Shown here in pieces: positions 31,428-36,365 of a stretch of DNA of 36,365 nucleotides. Below the pieces are notes generated by a model that saw nothing but the letters and a program-made list of their open reading frames with translations, was not told the origin of the DNA and made no database searches. Numbering within the stretch: position 1 is the first letter of the stretch; the number at the start of each line of letters is the position of its first letter. The stretch comes from Acidimicrobiia bacterium (GTDB lineage Bacteria > Actinomycetota > Acidimicrobiia > Acidimicrobiales > Bin134): NCBI GenBank assembly GCA_022821105.1, contig JAJEEH010000266.1, forward strand, positions 1 to 36,365, in the 5' to 3' direction. A program made the position numbers and the translations under genes.

Positions 31428-32651
31428 ATGACACAGGTGGGCGATGCCATCATCGTCCTGGACAGCGTCTACAAGATCTTCGGCCCTCAACCCCGAGGAA
31501 GGGCCTTCGAGCTAGCCAGTTCCGGGATGGGCAAAGACGAAGTTCAGGCCGAGACTGGTCATGTGGTGGGCCTTCACGATGTCTCCTTCTCGGTGCCCAG
31601 GGGTGAGATTTTCGTGGTAATGGGCTTGTCCGGGTCGGGCAAGTCCACCGCAATCCGAACGGTCAACAAGCTCCACGACATCACCGCGGGCACCGTCACG
31701 GTCGAAGGCACCGACGTTCAGACCCTAGAAGGCTCGGAGCTCCAAGCATTTCGCAGGAGCCAGATGGGGATGGTCTTCCAGCACTTTGCGCTCTTTCCTC
31801 ACCGCAACGTCATCGACAACGTGAGCTATGGCCTCAAGGTTCAGGGCGTGGACAAGACCTCCCGCAACGAAGCGTCTATGCGTGCACTGTCGCTGGTGGG
31901 CCTCGACGCCTATTCGCAGAACATGCCGTCGGAACTCTCCGGCGGTATGCAGCAGCGGGTGGGGCTAGCCCGTGCGCTGGCGTCGGATCCCGAAATACTG
32001 CTGATGGACGAAGCCTTCAGTGCTCTCGACCCGCTGATCCGCCGCCAGATGCAAGACGAGTTGCTGGAAATCCAGAGCGAGCTTCAAAAGACCATCCTGT
32101 TCATCACCCACGACCTCAATGAGGCGCTGCGCATCGGCGACCGAGTGTGCATCATGAAGGACGGCGCGGTAGTGCAGATCGGCACACCCGAGGAGATCCT
32201 CACCGAGCCGGCCACCGGGTATGTGGCTGAGTTCGTGCAGGACGTCGACCAGGGCCGCGTGATCCAGGTGCATGAGGTGATGCAGCAGCCTGCACCTGTT
32301 ACCGCCAGCGCCACCATCGCCGATGCTCTCAGCGCTATGGGCGACCGCATCGGCGCGTTCGTACTAGATGCCGCAGGGGCGCCCACGCACCTGCTCACCG
32401 TTGAAGACGCGGCCCGGGCCGCGAGCATGGGCACCACCAATCTGGCTTCTGCACTGCGCACCGATTTCGATCGATGCGGGCCAGACGACCGGCTCAACGA
32501 GGTATACGCCGCCGCTGGCCGCGGCCTTTCCATCGCAGTGTGCGACGAATCAGGAGTTCTGGTCGGGAACCTCGACCCCCGTCACATCATGGAGGAGATG
32601 GGCCGCGTCGAAAACCTCATTGACGGGTTCGAGAGGGAGGTGTTCCTGTGA
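31428..32651 (+). CDS. proV: Glycine betaine/proline-type ABC transporter ATP-binding protein
   Basis: 407 aa from the ATG at 31428, four bases after GGGAGGAG (31416-31423). The open frame extends upstream to 31365 without a plausible ribosome site. Walker A GLSGSGKST (66-74), Q-loop FQHFALFPHRNV, ABC signature LSGGMQQRVGLARAL (170 on), Walker B LLMDEAFSALDP (191 on), and the switch His in ILFITHDLNEALRIGDR. The segment FGPQPRGRAFELASSGMGKD before the core and the C-terminal CBS-type region (about 280-400) match the ProV/OpuAA class, in which CBS domains sense ionic strength. It probably energises uptake of a betaine-type solute through the permease encoded next, whose start overlaps by 4 bases. 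Confidence 0.92.
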   Translation: MTQVGDAIIVLDSVYKIFGPQPRGRAFELASSGMGKDEVQAETGHVVGLHDVSFSVPRGEIFVVMGLSGSGKSTAIRTVNKLHDITAGTVTVEGTDVQTLEGSELQAFRRSQMGMVFQHFALFPHRNVIDNVSYGLKVQGVDKTSRNEASMRALSLVGLDAYSQNMPSELSGGMQQRVGLARALASDPEILLMDEAFSALDPLIRRQMQDELLEIQSELQKTILFITHDLNEALRIGDRVCIMKDGAVVQIGTPEEILTEPATGYVAEFVQDVDQGRVIQVHEVMQQPAPVTASATIADALSAMGDRIGAFVLDAAGAPTHLLTVEDAARAASMGTTNLASALRTDFDRCGPDDRLNEVYAAAGRGLSIAVCDESGVLVGNLDPRHIMEEMGRVENLIDGFEREVFL

Positions 32652-34981
32652 GCACGCTGGCCCAGTCCGAATCTCCCGGCATCGCCGACAACAAGGTTCT
32701 CGATCAGTGGGAGGTGCCCTTCGGGGAATGGGTCGGGCAGATAGTTAGATGGGTTGACCAGAATCTTGAGTGGTTGCTCGACATCGTGAGGTGGCCCTTC
32801 TCCTTCCTGTTCCGGAATTTTGTGGATGGCCCTGGCCACCAGCCCTGGTGGCAGATCACCGACATGCCGTGGATTGCCGTGTGCCTCATTTTTTTCGCAG
32901 TCGGGACTTTTTTCCGAAACGTAAAGGTCGGCGGATTCGTGGCCGGCCTCTTGGCCCTCTGCGGGCTTCTGGGCGGCGAATACTGGGAGGAAACCGCGCT
33001 AACCGTGGGCATGATCGTTGTTGCCGTCGTGCTGTGTGCGGTGATCGGCATCCCCGTTGGCATTCTCTGTGGTCGGTCTGATGGCGTGTGGAACGCAGTC
33101 CGGCCGGTGCTCGACGCAATGCAGGTGGTCCACCCGTTCGTCTACATGTTGCCGATCGTGTTCTTCTTCAGCATTGGCCTCACCCCAGCCACGATGGTGA
33201 CCATGGTGTTCGCACTGCCGCCGCTGATACGGCTGACCAACCTCGGTATCAGACAGGTGCCCGACGACGTTGTCGAAGCCAGCCGGGCCTACGGCGCCCC
33301 TGAGTGGCGGGTGCTCGCCGACGTTCAGCTGCCTTTGGCTCGCCCGGCGGTGATGACCGGGCTCAATCAGACGCTGCTGTTGTCGATCTCCATGCTGGGA
33401 ATCGCCGCGATCATGGGTGCGGGCGGGCTCGGGTTGCTCGTGTTCCGGGCCATCAGAAACCTTGACATCGAAGGCGGCGCGTCATCCGGACTTGCCCTGT
33501 ACGTGGTGGCTGTGGTTCTAGACCGCATTTCGCAATCCGAGGACAGCGATCCGGAGAATTTGTTCACCCGTGTTCGTCGAGCCTGGGCCCATCGCCAAGA
33601 TCCGGAGGCCCTTCTGCCTGAGGCCGCGGTGGTCGGCACTGTCGCCAAGACCCGCGGTCAGCCCGCCTCGTTGTCCCCTGCCGAGCGCCGTGGTCTGACG
33701 GTGGCAGCCGCTGGGGCGATAATTGTTGTAGTTGCCGTCTTCCTGCCATGGGGATACGACTCGGGCAAAATCTCCGGCCATCAGCGCCTCGTGGATACGG
33801 GCCGTTGGGAGTATGTAGAGGTTGATCCAGAAGGATCGCCCGGCGACTTCGAATTCCGATCGGCCAGCGACAATCCCCCAGCCGAGCACGCAGTCGCCGT
33901 CGAGCGACTGGAGAACCAGCGTATTGCCGTGCTGGCCGCTGCCGGATCGGCAGGGCTCGCTGATGACGAGGCCGCGGCCACGGCCGACGATCTCGGCAAT
34001 GAGATTGCCCGGCTTTCCAACCCGCTAGCTGGGCACAACTTCAATGGCTTCAGCGCTTCTGGAGGATCGTTTTACGGCGTAGCCGCATTTGGCTTTGCTT
34101 TGTTGATTCTTGCAGCGGTGTTCACCAACCTCAGGCGACCGGGTGGAGGAATGCGACTGTTCGGTTCGAACGGCATGTTTGTGCTGGCAGTCGGACCACT
34201 GGCCGCAGCCGTCGCCTACCTCTGGACCGCGCCGGGGCCAGACAACGTGTCGTACAGCGAGGGCATCGGCCCGTGGATCGCTGTTGCAGGAGGAGCGGTC
34301 GCAGTGATCGGCGCAGCGCTGTGGCTGAGGCAAGCCCCTTACTCGGCCCTGACGCCACTCCCGGCCGGTGTCTCTCGGGGCCAACTCGCAGCGGCTGCCT
34401 TAGTCCTGGCACTAACCGTAATCAGCGGTTTTTCGGGCTGGACCTTTGACAGCCGCAGCGGGGCGGGCATCATCCCCGACCCGGATATCGAGGCTCAGAT
34501 CGCAGCTCTGCGCCAGCAGGCTCGAGACGATCCGTCCATCTCGGCCGAAATTGCCCAGGAGATCAGTGCCATCTCCAACGCGGCCCGACGGGCTGGCACC
34601 ATTGTGCTCGACGGGTTTGTCGGCGACGGCAGCAGGTACGGCTATCTCGCCATAGGACTTGCTGTGGTGGGCCTCGGCCTTGCGCTTCCCGCGGCGGGTG
34701 TGTTTGGAAGTGACGAGCGGAGGCGCCGCCGATGGAGTGCGGTCGTCGCAGGCGTTGGGGTCGTGTTGATGGTGGTGGCCACGGCTTGGATTGCCTCGAT
34801 GCTCAGGGTTGCCGATCCCGAGGTCACCACCGGCGCGGGCGCGTTCATTTGCCTGGTCGCGGGGTTCCTCCTTATGGCGAGCACGGCCGGAGTGCTGACC
34901 AAGTTCGGTCGGTCGCAGGTATATGTCGCCGTCGACGAGCCCGAAGTGGCTCCAGAGGCATCGGTGGCCGCTCCGGAGTGA
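32648..34981 (+). CDS. proW: ProW-like ABC permease with a duplicated multi-membrane C-terminal extension
   Basis: 777 aa from a GTG overlapping the proV stop; normal ProW proteins are about 300-400 aa. Residues 1-300 are the permease: N-terminal helices from about 73, and the binding-protein-dependent domain (about 117-297) with the EAA-loop ASRAYGAPEWRVLADVQLPL (211-230) and the conserved DAMQVVHPFVYMLPIVFFF. After a charged linker (300-345) comes an unusual ~430-residue extension with about eight more membrane helices. It looks like an internal duplication. Half 1 (about 351-561) and half 2 (about 579-750) each have a helix ending in W-G/T-Y/F-D-S (WGYDSG, WTFDSR), a soluble stretch, a G-F then YG motif, then three helices. 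The soluble stretches are rich in acidic residues and could be sensory. I do not recognise the extension as a known domain. Confidence 0.85.
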   Translation: MSTLAQSESPGIADNKVLDQWEVPFGEWVGQIVRWVDQNLEWLLDIVRWPFSFLFRNFVDGPGHQPWWQITDMPWIAVCLIFFAVGTFFRNVKVGGFVAGLLALCGLLGGEYWEETALTVGMIVVAVVLCAVIGIPVGILCGRSDGVWNAVRPVLDAMQVVHPFVYMLPIVFFFSIGLTPATMVTMVFALPPLIRLTNLGIRQVPDDVVEASRAYGAPEWRVLADVQLPLARPAVMTGLNQTLLLSISMLGIAAIMGAGGLGLLVFRAIRNLDIEGGASSGLALYVVAVVLDRISQSEDSDPENLFTRVRRAWAHRQDPEALLPEAAVVGTVAKTRGQPASLSPAERRGLTVAAAGAIIVVVAVFLPWGYDSGKISGHQRLVDTGRWEYVEVDPEGSPGDFEFRSASDNPPAEHAVAVERLENQRIAVLAAAGSAGLADDEAAATADDLGNEIARLSNPLAGHNFNGFSASGGSFYGVAAFGFALLILAAVFTNLRRPGGGMRLFGSNGMFVLAVGPLAAAVAYLWTAPGPDNVSYSEGIGPWIAVAGGAVAVIGAALWLRQAPYSALTPLPAGVSRGQLAAAALVLALTVISGFSGWTFDSRSGAGIIPDPDIEAQIAALRQQARDDPSISAEIAQEISAISNAARRAGTIVLDGFVGDGSRYGYLAIGLAVVGLGLALPAAGVFGSDERRRRRWSAVVAGVGVVLMVVATAWIASMLRVADPEVTTGAGAFICLVAGFLLMASTAGVLTKFGRSQVYVAVDEPEVAPEASVAAPE

Positions 34982-35002
34982 GCTGCTCCGTCTCTTGTGC
35001 CC

Positions 35003-35028
35003 TTGGAGCTATTGAACTAGCGTTCCAA
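35003..35028 (+). other. Hairpin in the proW-proX gap
   Basis: TTGGA-GCTA and TAGC-GT-TCCAA pair around the 6-base loop TTGAAC, with a 2-base bulge. The hairpin lies between the permease stop and the binding-protein start. It is not followed by a T-run, although TTTTT occurs at 35044-35048. It could stabilise the downstream binding-protein message, as binding proteins usually need higher expression than permeases. That role is inference. Confidence 0.4.
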
Positions 35029-35083
35029 ATGCCAACTTCGGGGATTTTTCCGTAGGCGGGAGATAAAAAAAATGGAGGGAAAA

Positions 35084-36365
35084 ATGCTTGTCAAGAAGCA
35101 TTGGAAGATTTGGCTCGCGCTGTTTGCAGTTCTTGCCTTGGTTGTCGCGGCTTGCGGCAATGACGATGATGATGAACCGGGGGCCGGTCCGGCCGAGGAG
35201 GCTCCGGCCGCTCCCGAGGAGGAGGCTCCGGCCCCTGACATGCCTGGTGAAGGTGTGAGTGTGACTATGGCTCGGGCCGACTGGAGCACTGGCTACATGC
35301 AGGCGGCCATCTATCACCACCTGCTGGAGGAGCTCGGCTATGACGTGAGCGAGCCAGCTGACCTTGAGCTCTCCCCGGCGAACGCGTATGTGGCCATGGC
35401 CGAGGGGGCGTTCGACTTTTGGGTCAACTCGTGGTACCCGAACCATGATCCGTTCTTCAACGGCGAGATGCCCGACGGGTCTTTGGTTAACCAGCATGTG
35501 TCGGTGGTGGGCAGTGAAATGCTCGCCGGCGGCCTTGAGGGGCTGATGACCAATAAGTCGCTGGTGGACGAGCACGGGATAACCACGTTCGACCAAATCG
35601 TGAATGACGACGCTTTGTTCGAGCTGTACGAGTCGACCGACCCGAACCCCGGCGACGGCGTCCTCCAGATCCTGGGCTGCATTGAGGGCTGGGGTTGCCA
35701 TGTGGCTTTGGCCGAGACGATCGAGTTGGCTGGCTACGCCGACCGAGTGGAGCAGCTAGAGGTTGGCGGATACGACGCGATCATCGCCGAGGCGGTGGCC
35801 CGGGCCGAAGCCGGGACACCGTTCATCGCCTACACCTGGACTCCGAGCGGTTATGTCACCCAGCTGATCCCGGGTGACAACGCCATGTGGCTGGCGCACG
35901 AGGCCGACAAGGTGCACGACGGTTCCACCGACAACCCGGGCTTCGTGGTCACCGCTCCGGCTTCGCTGAGCACCGATGTGTGTACGAACGATCCGTGCTG
36001 GCTGTTCCGCAACTCTGCCGACATCAAAGTCACGGCCAACAACGACTTCCTCGTAGCGAATCCGTCAGCGGCGAGGCTCTTTGAGCTGGTGGAGATCAGC
36101 GTGGTCGACGTGGCAATCCAAAACGTGCTCTACAACGGCGGCGAGGACACCACCGACGACGTGAACCGCCACGCCGCCGATTGGATCGCCGACAACCGCG
36201 ACACCGTCGACGGCTGGCTCGCCGAAGCCCGCAGCGCCACCGAATTCACAATTACGCCGGTGGCGGCGCCTGAGCCCGCCGCTCCGTTCCGCGTCGCGGT
36301 GGTTGCACCGAGCGCAAGCAACGACTTGGCGTTCACCCAGAGCATGTTCGATGCCGTGAACGCTT
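35084..36365 (+). CDS. proX: Glycine betaine-type substrate-binding lipoprotein entering a second, BMP-type domain (runs off the window)
   Basis: Partial: 427 codons are in the window and the frame is still open at the end. Start at ATG 35084, five bases after GGAGG; an ATG four codons earlier has a poorer site. Signal peptide with lipobox VAAC (Cys24), then an acidic Ala/Pro/Glu linker. Residues of about 60-385 are an OpuAC-type binding domain (VTMARADWSTGYMQAAIYHH, GAFDFWVNSWYPNHDPFF, FIAYTWTPSGYVTQLIPG, and a C-terminal HAADWIADNRDTVDGWLAEA). After a short Pro/Ala linker the chain continues in frame with FRVAVVAPSASNDLAFTQSM, FDAVNA, which matches the start of BMP-family (Med/PnrA-like) binding proteins. 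I checked the frame codon by codon and found no stop. The lipoprotein would serve the ProVW-like transporter upstream. Confidence 0.85.
   Translation, partial: MLVKKHWKIWLALFAVLALVVAACGNDDDDEPGAGPAEEAPAAPEEEAPAPDMPGEGVSVTMARADWSTGYMQAAIYHHLLEELGYDVSEPADLELSPANAYVAMAEGAFDFWVNSWYPNHDPFFNGEMPDGSLVNQHVSVVGSEMLAGGLEGLMTNKSLVDEHGITTFDQIVNDDALFELYESTDPNPGDGVLQILGCIEGWGCHVALAETIELAGYADRVEQLEVGGYDAIIAEAVARAEAGTPFIAYTWTPSGYVTQLIPGDNAMWLAHEADKVHDGSTDNPGFVVTAPASLSTDVCTNDPCWLFRNSADIKVTANNDFLVANPSAARLFELVEISVVDVAIQNVLYNGGEDTTDDVNRHAADWIADNRDTVDGWLAEARSATEFTITPVAAPEPAAPFRVAVVAPSASNDLAFTQSMFDAVNA

Overview
The window looks like chromosomal DNA from a high-GC Actinomycetota, most likely a marine or host-associated member of the Acidimicrobiia. 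Evidence for this is the SigR/RsrA-type (mycothiol-system) sigma/anti-sigma pair, the actinobacterial order DUF2342 metalloprotease - tilS - hpt, the single-membrane (secretin-less) Tad pilus locus, and several genes that appear to be expressed leaderless. The genus assignment is inference. I saw no rRNA, tRNA, CRISPR array, transposase or integrase. No gene-free stretch exceeds about 205 bases.

Layout. (1) 48-3148: an ECF sigma factor and its membrane anti-sigma factor (minus strand), divergent from a DUF4349 lipoprotein whose upstream region carries a textbook ECF promoter. (2) 3141-12117: a tightly overlapping minus-strand Tad/Flp pilus operon in the order cpaB, cpaE-like, tadA, tadB, tadC, small pilin, three TadE/TadG-like pseudopilins, and a large LysM-BTAD membrane-spanning regulator. 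It looks less GC-rich than its flanks. (3) 12218-15925: minus-strand housekeeping genes hpt, tilS, a DUF2342 zinc metalloprotease, an easily missed 58-aa membrane protein, then rsrA-like and sigR-like. (4) 15999-30448: a catabolic-looking block. An acyl-CoA dehydrogenase (minus) faces a plus-strand series: a methyltransferase, a cytochrome P450, an Fe(III)-type solute-binding lipoprotein behind a candidate IdeR/DtxR box, a second P450, a Baeyer-Villiger-type monooxygenase, and three tandem 756-aa arylsulfatases. (5) 30451-31335: a rhomboid-like membrane protein lacking the usual catalytic serine motif. (6) 31428-36365: a glycine betaine/proline-type ABC transporter (ATPase, permease, binding protein). 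Its permease has a long duplicated multi-membrane C-terminal extension, and its binding protein appears to run into a second, BMP-type binding domain before the window ends.

How the genes may work together. The P450s, flavin monooxygenase, acyl-CoA dehydrogenase and cytosolic arylsulfatases together would suit uptake and oxidative breakdown of a sulfated, hydrophobic, steroid- or terpenoid-like compound. The iron-binding lipoprotein sits among heme enzymes that need iron. The substrate is a hypothesis. Many genes of this block start 6-9 bases after a TANNNT -10 box without a Shine-Dalgarno sequence, which suggests leaderless transcripts. The observations most worth following up are the mosaic sulfatase array, the ProX-BMP fusion with the extended ProW, and the transmembrane LysM-to-DNA-binding regulator at the pilus locus.
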